Translations under genes and position numbers: made by a program
Shown here: positions 1 to 8,251 of the stretch, piece by piece
Position numbering within the stretch: position 1 is the stretch's first letter
How the letters are laid out: every line of letters starts with the position of its first letter
Assembly: GCF_030269665.1 (NCBI RefSeq)
Contig: NZ_BSTS01000006.1
Location: 1 to 64,000, forward strand
Direction of reading: 5' to 3'
Source: Actinomycetospora sp. NBRC 106375
GTDB lineage: Bacteria; Actinomycetota; Actinomycetes; Mycobacteriales; Pseudonocardiaceae
DNA: 64,000 nucleotides
The notes under the pieces: generated by a model
Databases searched by the model: none
What the model was told of the DNA's origin: nothing
Seen by the model: only the letters and a program-made list of their open reading frames with translations

Positions 1-197
1 GGGTGGTCACCCTCGCCGCACCCCACGGCGGGCGACCCGCCTCGATGCTGCTCGGACGCCACCTCGCCGGCCACACCATCACCGTGCTGCGCGACGGCGA
101 CCACATCACCGTCTACACCCCCGACGGTGACGTCCTGGGCCACCAACACCTCGACCCCACCAAGCGCTACCAAGGCCGCCTCACCCCCGCGGCCTGA
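1..197 (+). CDS. IS481-type transposase, C-terminal fragment
   Basis: This is the last 64 or so codons of an open frame entering from outside the window and ending at TGA 195-197. The tail contains a charged beta-strand pattern (HTITVLRDGDHITVY) followed by DPTKRYQ, which resembles the C-terminal end of actinobacterial IS481-family integrase-core transposases. The catalytic DDE core lies outside the window and cannot be checked. The family is assigned from memory of the C-terminal pattern only; another rve-domain transposase family is the main alternative. Confidence 0.6.
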   Translation, partial: VVTLAAPHGGRPASMLLGRHLAGHTITVLRDGDHITVYTPDGDVLGHQHLDPTKRYQGRLTPAA

Positions 198-265
198 CCA
201 CCAAGATCCGAACCCGCGACACAACCACCGAGACTCGGCCTTGACAGATCACCCGAGACAGGACA
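1..265 (+). mobile_element. Right end of an IS481-like insertion sequence
   Basis: The transposase fragment ends at 197 and about 68 bases of non-coding sequence follow, finishing in GACAGGACA near 265. An end in ACA on this strand means the terminal repeat would begin TGT, as is usual for this IS group. The boundary is supported independently, because from 271 onward the sequence is the right half of a dispersed palindrome found elsewhere in the window. The left end and target duplication are outside the window, so the exact boundary (about 265-269) is inferred. Confidence 0.5.
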
Positions 266-270
266 CCAGC

Positions 271-292
271 TATCGCCGTCCGAACTGCTCAC
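271..292. repeat. Right half of a 40-nt GTGAGC palindrome, cut by the IS
   Basis: The central tetranucleotide TATC at 271-274 is followed by exactly 18 bases ending in AACTGCTCAC at 292. This matches the loop and right arm of the intact 40-nt palindromes at 2100 and 63774. The bases to its left are IS sequence and cannot pair with it, apart from two or three bases next to the loop. This looks like a solo half-element left by an insertion in the left arm. Confidence 0.6.
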
Positions 293-384
293 GTGCCGCA
301 GGCACCCGACCGTCAGCGCCTGTTCACCGACCGTCCACCGCCCGGCCTGGCGCCCCGCGCCGCGGGCGGCGAGCCTCCACGGTC

Positions 385-2103
385 GTGACCTACACCCCGC
401 GCGGCGGCGCGCCCGACGTCGGCGTCCCCGCGGACCTCGCCGTGTCGATGAGCGTGGCCGAGCAGCACGAGTGGCTGACCTCCTACCTGCGCCGGCACCC
501 GATCAGCCGGCGCACCGCGCTGCGCGGCGGGACCGGGGTCGTCGCCGCGATGGGCCTGGCCGCGGCGCCGTGGACGCTCTCGGCGTGCGCGCAGGCCGCG
601 TCGGCGCCGGTGTCGGTGGTCGGGCGGCACCTCGCCTACGGCGCGGACCCGCAGCGGCAGATGGCCTTCGCCGGCGAGCTGACCGCGGCGCCGCCGGCCG
701 GCCCGCTCGTCGTCGACCTGGGCCGTGACTCGTCGTTCGGGACGACGCTGCCGGTGGAGGTCCGCCGGCTGGTCTCGCAGGTACCGCAGGCCGACGGGTC
801 GATCCGCGGCAGCGAGCAGTTCTTCGTGCATGCGCGCGCCGACGGCCTCGCGCCCGGCGAGCACTACCGCTACCGCTTCCGGCTCCCGGACGGCACGACC
901 ACCGCCGAGGCCGACTTCGTCACTGCGCCCGGGCCGGGATCGACGGCGCCGTGGAGCTTCACCGCGTTCGCTGACCAGGGCGTCGACACCGTCCCGCCGA
1001 GCGGGCTGGGCGGGTTCACCAACGGCTACTACAAGCCCGACGACACCCGCCGCACGCCCACGCCGTCGACGACGATGGTCGACCGTGTCGCGTCCCAGCG
1101 GCCGGCGTTCCACCTGCTCGCGGGCGACATCTGCTACGCCGACCCCTCCGGCGAGGGCCACGTCGTGCGCAGCAACGGCACCCGCGACGCCCCGACCGGG
1201 TTCGACAGCTTCGACCCGACGGTGTGGACGACGTACTTCGGCATGATCGAGCGCAGCGCCGCGTCGACGCCGTGGATGTTCGCGACGGGCAACCACGACA
1301 TGGAGGCGCTCTACGACGACAACCGCAGCCCCGGCGGCGCGCGCCACGGGTACGGCGGGCACGCCGCGCGGCTCGACCTGCCGGTCAACGGCCCGTCGGC
1401 GTGCCCGTCGGTGTACACCTTCCGCCACGGCAACGTCGGGGTGATCAGCCTCGACGCCAACGACCTCTCGACCGAGATCCCCACCAACGCGGGCTACTCC
1501 GGCGGCGCCCAGATCGCCTGGCTGCGGCAGACGCTGACCGCGCTGCGCGCCGACCCGACCGTCGACTGGGTCGTCGCGTTCTTCCACCACTGCGCCTTCG
1601 CGACGTCGAAGTCGCACGCCTCGGACGCCGGCGTGCGGGCCGCGGTGGCGCCGGTGTTCGACGAGTTCGGCGTCGACCTGGTGCTGCAGGGCCACAACCA
1701 CCAGTACGAGCGCACCAACCCCCTCCGGCGCGGGCGCTCGGTCGTGCAGGCCCCCGACGGCGCGACGGTGCGCCCGGAGACCGACGGCACCACCTACGTC
1801 TGCGTGGGCTCGGGCGGGCGGCCGCGCTACACCTGGCAGGACGGCGAGACCGACCGCTACCGCGGCAACCCGGGCCCGGACAGCGGCGTGACCGTCGCGA
1901 GCTACCTGGCCCTCGGCGAGGAGAACCACCAGCCCGAGCAGGTCGACTGGTCGCAGGCGCGCTATCTCGACTACGCGTACGTGACGGTCGACGTCGCCCC
2001 GCCGCCCGGCCCCGGCCAGCCCACCCGGCTCACCGTCCGCGCCACCGCCGACACCGGCCAGGAGATCGACCGTGTCGTGCTGGAGCGCCGGTCCCGTACG
2101 TGA
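385..2103 (+). CDS. Tat-exported metallophosphoesterase (purple acid phosphatase-like)
   Basis: The 572-residue product is a secreted calcineurin-type phosphoesterase. Near residues 40-60 a twin-arginine motif (SRRTALRGG) precedes a hydrophobic stretch and Ala-rich cleavage region, indicating Tat export. A PAP N-terminal beta-sandwich follows (about 75-185). The metal motifs are GDICYAD (Asp248), GNHD (303-306), FFHH and GHNHQYE (436-442), in the usual order. GTG 385 was chosen for a weak upstream GGCGAG; GTG 442 or ATG 448 would still keep the twin-arginine motif. The stop TGA at 2101 is part of the palindrome at 2100-2139. The physiological substrate is unknown; release of phosphate from organic phosphates is the family role. 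Confidence 0.85.
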   Translation: MTYTPRGGAPDVGVPADLAVSMSVAEQHEWLTSYLRRHPISRRTALRGGTGVVAAMGLAAAPWTLSACAQAASAPVSVVGRHLAYGADPQRQMAFAGELTAAPPAGPLVVDLGRDSSFGTTLPVEVRRLVSQVPQADGSIRGSEQFFVHARADGLAPGEHYRYRFRLPDGTTTAEADFVTAPGPGSTAPWSFTAFADQGVDTVPPSGLGGFTNGYYKPDDTRRTPTPSTTMVDRVASQRPAFHLLAGDICYADPSGEGHVVRSNGTRDAPTGFDSFDPTVWTTYFGMIERSAASTPWMFATGNHDMEALYDDNRSPGGARHGYGGHAARLDLPVNGPSACPSVYTFRHGNVGVISLDANDLSTEIPTNAGYSGGAQIAWLRQTLTALRADPTVDWVVAFFHHCAFATSKSHASDAGVRAAVAPVFDEFGVDLVLQGHNHQYERTNPLRRGRSVVQAPDGATVRPETDGTTYVCVGSGGRPRYTWQDGETDRYRGNPGPDSGVTVASYLALGEENHQPEQVDWSQARYLDYAYVTVDVAPPPGPGQPTRLTVRATADTGQEIDRVVLERRSRT

Positions 2104-2139
2104 GCAGTTGGCGCCCCTATCGGGGCGCCAACTGCTCAC
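2100..2139. repeat. 40-nt GTGAGC palindrome, copy A
   Basis: Perfect 18-bp arms (2100-2117 and 2122-2139) flank the loop TATC. It overlaps the stop codon of the preceding phosphoesterase gene. It is identical over 40 nt to the copy at 63774-63813. It would form a strong hairpin in RNA but has no U-tract, so it could be an actinobacterial-type terminator, a REP-like repeat, or both. Confidence 0.9.
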
Positions 2140-2174
2140 ATAGCCCGTTCGGAGGAGCCCGGAGTGAGCCGGGC

Positions 2175-3173
2175 ATGATGCCGGGCGTGCGCGTCCACCC
2201 GCTCCTGAGCGTCCTCGCCGCCCGCCGGGCCGAGGGATCGTGCCCGAGCAACCGCACCGACGGCCACCGCGTCGCGCTCGCCGTCGAGGGCGGCGGCAGC
2301 CGGGCCACCTACTCCAGCGGCATGGTGCTCGCCCTCGAGGAGCTCGGGCTCGCCCCGTGCTTCGACGCCGTCTACGGCGCCTCGGCCGGCGCGCTCGCGG
2401 GCAGCTGGCTGGTCGGCGCCCAGGCCGCCCACTGCTGCGCGGGCTGGTACCGCCCGGGGCTCATGGAGCGCGTCACGAAGCCCGGGCGCGGCCTGCGCGG
2501 CCAGCCGGTGGTCGACGTCGAGTACCTCATCAACACCGTCGGCGAGAAGGTCATCCCGGTCGACTGGCAGCGGGTGCTCGAGGCCGAGGTCCCGCTGCAC
2601 CCGGTGGCCACGGACGTCGAGACCGGCGAGGCCGTCGACCTCCACGACACCATCGTCGACAAGGCCTCGCTCCAGCTCGCCCTGCGCGCCAGCGCCGCGG
2701 TGCCGGTGCTCGCGGGGCTGCCGATCGAGATCGCGGGGCGCCGCTACGTCGACGCCGCGGTCGCCGAGCCCATCCCGTTCCGCACGGCGGTCGACCAGGG
2801 CGCGACGCACGTGCTGGTCCTGCGCACCCGCCGGGCCGACCAGACCGCCATCGACGCGACGCGCCTTGAGAAGGCGCTGGTGTCCCGGCTCGGCGCGGTC
2901 AACGTCCCGGGTCTCGTGCACGTGCTGGGCACCCGCCTGGAGAACCGCCGCGCCGACGACCGCCGCCTCGCCCACGCCACGGCGTCGCCGGGCGACGAGC
3001 CGCCGTACCTGCTCGAGGTCCGCCCGCCCCAGGGGGCCGACACGATCAACCCGCTCGAGACCGACCCGGACGTCCTGCGCCGGGGGATCGAGACCGGGCA
3101 GCGGGCGCTGCGCGACGCCCTCGAGCTGGACGAGGGACTCGACGCGGAGCGCGCCGAGCCCACCCCGGCCTGA
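2175..3173 (+). CDS. Patatin-like phospholipase
   Basis: The 332-residue product has the patatin Ser-Asp dyad. The oxyanion-hole motif EGGGSR lies at residues 38-43, the nucleophile elbow is GASAG with Ser70, and the catalytic Asp193 sits in YVDAAVAEP, where the usual DG is DA. The family hydrolyses acyl ester bonds of membrane lipids. There is no signal peptide, so the protein is probably cytosolic or peripheral to the membrane. The start is ATG 2175 (ATG 2178 is also possible). It lies downstream of the phosphoesterase across palindrome A, so separate transcription is possible. Confidence 0.85.
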   Translation: MMPGVRVHPLLSVLAARRAEGSCPSNRTDGHRVALAVEGGGSRATYSSGMVLALEELGLAPCFDAVYGASAGALAGSWLVGAQAAHCCAGWYRPGLMERVTKPGRGLRGQPVVDVEYLINTVGEKVIPVDWQRVLEAEVPLHPVATDVETGEAVDLHDTIVDKASLQLALRASAAVPVLAGLPIEIAGRRYVDAAVAEPIPFRTAVDQGATHVLVLRTRRADQTAIDATRLEKALVSRLGAVNVPGLVHVLGTRLENRRADDRRLAHATASPGDEPPYLLEVRPPQGADTINPLETDPDVLRRGIETGQRALRDALELDEGLDAERAEPTPA

Positions 3174-3215
3174 GCCGCGCCCCCACCGGAGCCGTCGCTC
3201 CGAACCCCCGTCCGA

Positions 3216-3268
3216 GCGCCTACAGGCTGGTATCCCTCGCCTGGCGAGGGATACCAGCCAGTAGGCGC
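3216..3268. terminator. 25-bp stem hairpin between convergent genes
   Basis: Arms 3216-3240 and 3244-3268 pair at 24 of 25 positions around a 3-nt loop. The element lies between the patatin gene (plus) and the reactivase small subunit gene (minus), so it could stop transcription from both sides. It has no T-run. It resembles the 40-nt family only in being a long palindrome and lacks the GTGAGC ends. Confidence 0.75.
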
Positions 3269-3274
3269 AGAACG

Positions 3275-3685
3275 TCAGCCGACCGTCCGCAGGGGGAGCC
3301 CCGCGACGATCCGGGCGGCGTCGGCCCCGAGGAGCCGCAGGTCCGCCGCGGACGCGCCCGCGTCCAGGCCGAGGATCGCGTCCGGCACCAGCGCGTGCCG
3401 GACGACCACCGCGCCGTCGACCCCGACGCCCACCCCGACCTCGAGCCGCGACTCCGACGCCGCGTGCCGGCCGGCGTCGTCGGCGCCGGGCCCCGCGTCG
3501 AGGATCGCCGTCGGGACGCCCTGCTCCTCGGCGCCGGCGCACACCTCCCGCACGACCCCCGGCGGGGCGTCGTCGTGGACCGCGACGAGCACCGCCGGCG
3601 GCAGCGCGGGATCGTCGGCGCGGTCGATGCGGCCGTGGCAGCCGGGGCCGCCGGACGCCGACACCCCGGAGAGCGGGCTCGTCAC
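3275..3685 (-). CDS. ddrB: Diol/glycerol dehydratase reactivase, small subunit
   Basis: The 136-residue product has the DdrB/PduH fold signature: PAVLVAVHDDAP near the N-terminus, a central EEQGVPTAIL, then ASESRLEVGVGVGVDG. The small subunit pairs with DdrA in an ATP-dependent chaperone that swaps damaged cobalamin out of diol dehydratase. GTG 3685 overlaps the DdrA stop in a GTGA pair, implying translational coupling. It is the last gene of the operon and is followed at once by the long hairpin at 3216-3268. Confidence 0.9.
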   Translation of the reverse strand: MTSPLSGVSASGGPGCHGRIDRADDPALPPAVLVAVHDDAPPGVVREVCAGAEEQGVPTAILDAGPGADDAGRHAASESRLEVGVGVGVDGAVVVRHALVPDAILGLDAGASAADLRLLGADAARIVAGLPLRTVG

Positions 3686-5526
3686 GATGCCGCGGCGGTG
3701 ACCGGCCCCGCCGCGGTGCCCGCGTGGACGTCGACCAGCCCGGCGGCCACGGCGTTGCGCGGGCCCTCGGTGCCGTGGACGTTGCCGATCCCGCACACGA
3801 CCCCGTAGGGCGCGAGCGCGTCGGCGACCATGCCCGGGATCTCGAAGTCCAGCGCCGACCCGCCCAGCAGCACCACCGAGCCGAGCAGGCGCAGCGACCC
3901 CTGGGGCGCCACCTGCGCGAGCGCCCGCAGCGCGTTGACGACGAACACCCGTCGCTTGGCCTCGCGGCGGACGGTGCGCACGGACTCCAGCGAGCCGCGC
4001 ACCGGCACCGGCGCGAGCCCCTCCGGCGTCACGGTGACGACCTTGGCGAAGACGTTCGGCGGCAGCGGGTCGGTGAAGAACTGGACCGTGCCGTCCTCGT
4101 GGCCCACGTGGAAGAAGCTCTCCACCTTCGCCAGCGGATGACGCTTCACCGACTCGGCGGCCTCGCGGTCCTCGAGCCCCAGCTCCGAGTCGATCAGCTT
4201 GGTGACGAGCTCGCCCGCCCCGGCCACGTGCACCGCGGACACGGCGCCGTCGCGGTCGAGCAGGGCCGCGTCGGTGGACCCGCCGCCCATGTCGATGATC
4301 GCGATCGGCACCGAGGAGCCCGGTGTCGTGAGCGCTCCGCGCACCGCGACCTCACCCTCGACACCGCCGATCAGCGTCTCGCACCCCAGCTCGGAGGACA
4401 GCGCGTCGGCCACCGCCTGCATGCGGCTGCGGCTGGTGCGCACCATCGCCGCGAGCGCGACGGCGTTCTCCCGCGAGACCTCGCCGGCGAGGCCGCCACG
4501 CACCGTCGACGGGACCACCGTGTCGACGGCGAGCACGTCCCGGATCTGGATCTCCGAGGCCGGCTGGCCCGTCACGTCGGTCATCGTGTCGCGGACGGTC
4601 GCGAGCATGCCGCCGACGTGCGTGCCGGACTGGCCGTGCACGTCCGCCAGCGGCGCGACCCGCCCGATCGCCTCCATGATCGCGTCGGCGCCGCCGTCCA
4701 CCCCGACCTCCAGCGAGCGCCCGGAGCCGGACAGCGTCAGCGTCCCGACCGGGATGCGGCGGTCGGTGACGTCGCCCGCGGGCGTCCGCACCACGACCGC
4801 CGACCGGTTGCCCGACAGCGCCCGCGCGACCGGCGAGACCTGGCGGGTCTGCTCGGCGTCCAGGTCGAAGGTCGACGCGAGCCCGTAGGAGTCCGACAGC
4901 GTCCGGATCGTCCGCCCGGGCGGGGCCACCTCGACCGCCGCGAGCATCCCGAGCGGGACCCGGTCGACGGCCGACACCTCGTCGACGACCGGGATGCGGC
5001 GGGCGAGGCGGTTGACGACGAGCACCGCGTCGTCGCCGTGCATCACCGCGGCCACGACGTCGACGCCGCGCTCCAGGGCGCGGTTCAGCAGGTGCGCGAC
5101 GTCGTCGAAGTCCGCGCCGGCGCCGACCACGACGACGACCGGGACGTCCTCCTCGACCGTGGCGAGATCCTCCAGCGCCACCGTCATCCCGACGCCGAGG
5201 CCCTCGCCGCCCGGGGTGTCCGGGTTGTGCCCGATCATCGTGGACTCGGTGATGATCGTCTCGGTGATCGTCTCCATCGCGAGACCGCTGATCACCGGGG
5301 TGGCCTCGTTGAGCAGCACCGTCGCCAGCGCGTCGGCCGGCCGCCCGGCGGCGGAGAGGGCCCGCCGGACGGCCGTGACGGCGCCCTTCGTGTTCGCCGG
5401 GGTGCCCTTCACCCCGGTCGTCGCCGTGAGCGACGACGCCAGCCGATCGACGCCGTCCTCCCCCACCTCTGCGATGCACGCCTCCGTGGTGGAGTTGCCG
5501 ATGTCGACGCCGATGACGAGGGCCAC
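3682..5526 (-). CDS. ddrA: Diol/glycerol dehydratase reactivase, large subunit (ATPase)
   Basis: The product of about 614 residues opens with the actin/Hsp70-type phosphate loop VIGVDIGNSTTEA. It carries a second nucleotide-binding loop in AIIDMGGGSTDAALLD and ends at the expected length for DdrA/PduG. It uses ATP to release inactivated cobalamin from the dehydratase. GTG 5526 is preferred because AGGG lies 12 bases upstream; a TTG at 5538 would add four residues but leaves no spacing to that site. It sits directly behind the medium subunit gene and overlaps the small reactivase gene by 4 bases. Confidence 0.93.
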   Translation of the reverse strand: MALVIGVDIGNSTTEACIAEVGEDGVDRLASSLTATTGVKGTPANTKGAVTAVRRALSAAGRPADALATVLLNEATPVISGLAMETITETIITESTMIGHNPDTPGGEGLGVGMTVALEDLATVEEDVPVVVVVGAGADFDDVAHLLNRALERGVDVVAAVMHGDDAVLVVNRLARRIPVVDEVSAVDRVPLGMLAAVEVAPPGRTIRTLSDSYGLASTFDLDAEQTRQVSPVARALSGNRSAVVVRTPAGDVTDRRIPVGTLTLSGSGRSLEVGVDGGADAIMEAIGRVAPLADVHGQSGTHVGGMLATVRDTMTDVTGQPASEIQIRDVLAVDTVVPSTVRGGLAGEVSRENAVALAAMVRTSRSRMQAVADALSSELGCETLIGGVEGEVAVRGALTTPGSSVPIAIIDMGGGSTDAALLDRDGAVSAVHVAGAGELVTKLIDSELGLEDREAAESVKRHPLAKVESFFHVGHEDGTVQFFTDPLPPNVFAKVVTVTPEGLAPVPVRGSLESVRTVRREAKRRVFVVNALRALAQVAPQGSLRLLGSVVLLGGSALDFEIPGMVADALAPYGVVCGIGNVHGTEGPRNAVAAGLVDVHAGTAAGPVTAAAS

Positions 5527-5530
5527 GGAC

Positions 5531-6112
5531 TCAGTCAACCCTGGTGATGACCGGCTCGACCTCCACCGCGTTGCGGTTCTTGTCGATGCAGTCGAACTCC
5601 TTGAGGTGCAGCAGCGCGGCCTTGGCCTGCCAGCGCGGACGGGCCATCTGGTCGTTGCGCGTCGGCACCGGCTTCGGCGACTGGCCCTGCGCGTACTGCG
5701 CGGCGTTCGCGCCGATCATGCGGAAGACCTCGGCGTCGAGCAGCGGCGCCTGGGGGAAGAGCTCCAGGTTCGACAGCCGCGCGAGGTCGCGCTGGTGGAG
5801 CACCGTGGTGCCCCGCGACAGCACGCCCACCGCGATCCCCGAGCCCGACAGCTTGGCCCCGAAGTGCGCGATCGCCGCGAGGTCCGCGGTCCGGTAGACC
5901 TTGATGACGCGCGCCGAACCGCCCCGCTCCTCGATGCCCGCCAGCAGCTGGCGGACCACCTCGGCGTGCGGCACGTCGACGATCGTCTTCGTGAACGGGT
6001 CCCCGAACGCCGGGGACAGCGCGATGACGACCTCCTCGGGCCGGGTGCCGCGCTCGGCGGGCCCGATCTCGCGGAGCTGCAGGGTCCGGACGGAGTCGAC
6101 TGCGGCGGTCAT
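5531..6112 (-). CDS. pduD: Diol dehydratase, medium (beta) subunit
   Basis: The 193-residue product matches PduD-type medium subunits: EVVIALSPAFGDPFTKTI, then the cobalamin-contacting region AKLSGSGIAVGVLSRGTTV with HQRDL, and a conserved SNLELFPQAP. With the large subunit it binds adenosylcobalamin in the base-on mode. ATG 6112 overlaps the large-subunit stop by 4 bases (ATGA). In enteric pdu operons the medium gene also follows the large one, but here it is the last of the three subunit genes. Confidence 0.95.
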   Translation of the reverse strand: MTAAVDSVRTLQLREIGPAERGTRPEEVVIALSPAFGDPFTKTIVDVPHAEVVRQLLAGIEERGGSARVIKVYRTADLAAIAHFGAKLSGSGIAVGVLSRGTTVLHQRDLARLSNLELFPQAPLLDAEVFRMIGANAAQYAQGQSPKPVPTRNDQMARPRWQAKAALLHLKEFDCIDKNRNAVEVEPVITRVD

Positions 6113-7821
6113 ACGACCTCCTCCTCGGGGTTCTCGGCGGAGGTGACGTGACGGAGCTTCTTGAGCTCCTCCCACCGCTCGCCGGACAGGCGGTAGCCGG
6201 TGCCCGGGCCGGCGTAGTCGTTGGCGTCGTTGATCGCGGCCTGCGGGACGAAGTCGGCGTCCAGCACGGCCGCGGTCTGCAGCAGGTCGCCCGAGACGCG
6301 CTGGCGCAGGACCTTGAGGTAGTTCTCGGCGACGTCGCCGAACCCGGTGCGCTCGAGGGACTTGACGAGGTCCAGCCCGGTGATGCCGCGCTCCATGACG
6401 CTGCGGGCGCCCTCGAGGTCGGCGAGCACGTCGCGGTCGGGGTAGTCGTCGCTGGAGTCGGCGTACGTCGCCGCCTCCACCTCCTCGTCGGTGATCGCCG
6501 GGAGGTCGAGCTCGGCGAACAGCGCCTGCATGGCGCGCGCGGCCTTGTTGCGGACCTGCAGGATCACGTCCTCGCGCACGTGGCGCAGGCCGCCGTCGAC
6601 CTGCATGTCGCGCTGGATGACGTTCCAGTCGTCGTAGTCGTCGGTCTCGAGGTTCGAGCCGGCGAACATGTTGTCCTTGTTGGGCACCGCGGAGTAGCCG
6701 GAGCACACGAAGTCGGTGCCGGGCAGCATCTGCGGCAGCAGCCGGCTGGTGCGGCGCATCGGCGAGTGCGAGAACGACTGGTCGTTGCCCGAGGCGCACT
6801 CGAGGTCCATCCAGCTCGCGACGAGGTTCTCCGCCGCCACCGCCCGGATGCCGCCGGGGACCGCGCCGGGCACGCCGATGCACGAGATCGAGCCGTTCTG
6901 CAGGCCCTGGACGCCTGCGCCCTTGGCCATGAGGATGCAGCGGATCTCCAGGTACAGCATGGAGCGGCCCTCGGCGTTGCCCATCTGCACCTCGGAGCCG
7001 GTGCCCGAGGTGAAACGCATCTTGATGCCACGGCTCGCGTAGGCCGACGCCAGGAAGGCCTTCGACCACGGGGTGTCGTCGCCGTCGACGAACACCGACT
7101 CGGTGCCGTAGATCGAGATCGTCTCGGCGTAGGCGGTGATCCCGCGCATGCCGAGGTCGAGCTCGGTGGCCTCCTCGAGCGCGCACTGGGTGAGCGTGCC
7201 GCCGCGCCCGACCTGGCCGCCGACCTGCAGGCCGATCGCCACCAGCGGCGCGTACCGGACGACGCCGAGGGTGGTCTCCAGCTCGGCGAAGCCGCGCACC
7301 GCGCCCTCGGCCGCGTCGGCGGCGACCTGGATCGGGTTGTCCTTCGCGCTGGTCGAGTGCGCCTGGTTGGCCGGGGTGCGCCGCGAGCGGGTCTTCTGGA
7401 TGCCCATCATGATCTCGACGACGTTCATCAGCTTGACGACCTCGAGGATCTTCGCCGGCGTCAGGCCGCGGCCGAGGGCCACGACGTCGGCGCGGGAGGT
7501 CCGCGGGTCGACGAGCATCCGCGCGATCTCCACCGACTCGGTCGCCATGGCGGCCTCGCAGGTGTCGACGTCGATCGCGTGGTCGGCGATGAACGTGTCC
7601 ATGAAGTCGAACTGCTCGCGCGTGCGGCCGTCCAGTTCGACGATCCGGCCGCCCTCGACGCGCACGGACGGCGCCGGGTCGAAGTCGGACTCCATCGCGA
7701 CGAGGCCCTTCTCGGGCCACTCCTCGACGAAGCCGTCGAGGTTCACCGGGCGGGCCTCGAGGATCTCGGTGCGCTTGGACGTCCGCACCGTGGACTCGGA
7801 GCGGGGGGCTACCGCGGTCAT
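6109..7821 (-). CDS. pduC: Diol/glycerol dehydratase, large (alpha) catalytic subunit
   Basis: The 570-residue product is the TIM-barrel subunit of B12-dependent diol/glycerol dehydratase. Landmarks are the N-terminal region NLDGFVEEWPEKGLVAM, MMGIQKTRSRRTPANQAHST, RGGTLTQCALEEATEL, FTSGTGSEVQMG and the central GLQNGSISCIGVPGAVPGG. The enzyme converts 1,2-propanediol to propionaldehyde or glycerol to 3-hydroxypropionaldehyde by radical chemistry. The sequence does not tell me which substrate is preferred. No microcompartment shell genes are present, so it should act in the cytosol. ATG 7821 follows the small-subunit stop by one base. Confidence 0.96.
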   Translation of the reverse strand: MTAVAPRSESTVRTSKRTEILEARPVNLDGFVEEWPEKGLVAMESDFDPAPSVRVEGGRIVELDGRTREQFDFMDTFIADHAIDVDTCEAAMATESVEIARMLVDPRTSRADVVALGRGLTPAKILEVVKLMNVVEIMMGIQKTRSRRTPANQAHSTSAKDNPIQVAADAAEGAVRGFAELETTLGVVRYAPLVAIGLQVGGQVGRGGTLTQCALEEATELDLGMRGITAYAETISIYGTESVFVDGDDTPWSKAFLASAYASRGIKMRFTSGTGSEVQMGNAEGRSMLYLEIRCILMAKGAGVQGLQNGSISCIGVPGAVPGGIRAVAAENLVASWMDLECASGNDQSFSHSPMRRTSRLLPQMLPGTDFVCSGYSAVPNKDNMFAGSNLETDDYDDWNVIQRDMQVDGGLRHVREDVILQVRNKAARAMQALFAELDLPAITDEEVEAATYADSSDDYPDRDVLADLEGARSVMERGITGLDLVKSLERTGFGDVAENYLKVLRQRVSGDLLQTAAVLDADFVPQAAINDANDYAGPGTGYRLSGERWEELKKLRHVTSAENPEEEVV

Positions 7822-7822
7822 G

Positions 7823-8251
7823 TCAGTCCTCCTCCGCGAGCAGGTTGCGGGCCGCGTAGACCTGCGCGGCCTCGCGGACGAGGGCGGCGCACGTGGCGGC
7901 GGCGTAGGTGTCCTCCAGCCGCGAGGCCATCTCCTCGAGCTGGGCCGCGGTCGAGGCGTTGGGGCGCAGCGCGTTGTACATCGCGAGCACCTCGGCGTCG
8001 GGGATCGCGGTCATCTCCGCGGCCCGGCGGCAGTTCTCGCCGAGCTGGCGGCGCCCCATCGACTCGGCGATGCGGCCCTGCAGGACGAGCGTGTCGGGGG
8101 TGACGCGCAGGTCCTCGGCGGTGATCTCGCCGGAGACCACGGCGTCCATCGTGATGTCGCCGAGCGTCTTGCCGGTCGGCGTCCGGAGCAGCTCCGGGCG
8201 GTTGATCGAGAGCGGGTAGTCCGCGGGGGTCAGTTCCGGTGCGGCGGTCAT
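7823..8251 (-). CDS. pduE: Diol dehydratase, small (gamma) subunit
   Basis: The 142-residue product contains the PduE-type pattern DYPLSINRPELLRTPTGK, LVLQGRIAESMGR and RPNASTAAQLEEMA. The small subunit packs against the large subunit in the (alpha-beta-gamma)2 enzyme. ATG 8251 overlaps the GlpF stop by 4 bases. It is encoded before the large subunit, whereas the well-known enteric operons place it last (large, medium, small). The recognised motifs give high confidence despite the altered order. Confidence 0.93.
   Translation of the reverse strand: MTAAPELTPADYPLSINRPELLRTPTGKTLGDITMDAVVSGEITAEDLRVTPDTLVLQGRIAESMGRRQLGENCRRAAEMTAIPDAEVLAMYNALRPNASTAAQLEEMASRLEDTYAAATCAALVREAAQVYAARNLLAEED

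Noticed and set aside
313-2139. Long minus-strand open frame opposite the metallophosphoesterase
   Set aside because: Its product is Arg/Gly/Val-rich low complexity, a common shadow in very GC-rich genes. The plus-strand frame carries all phosphoesterase motifs.
3724-5547. Plus-strand open frame of about 600 codons opposite ddrA
   Set aside because: The translation is Arg/His/Asp-rich without any motif. The opposite frame has clear actin-like ATP loops and known gene order.
6148-8103. Plus-strand open frame across the diol dehydratase genes
   Set aside because: It spans two genes on the other strand and has shadow composition with no domain.
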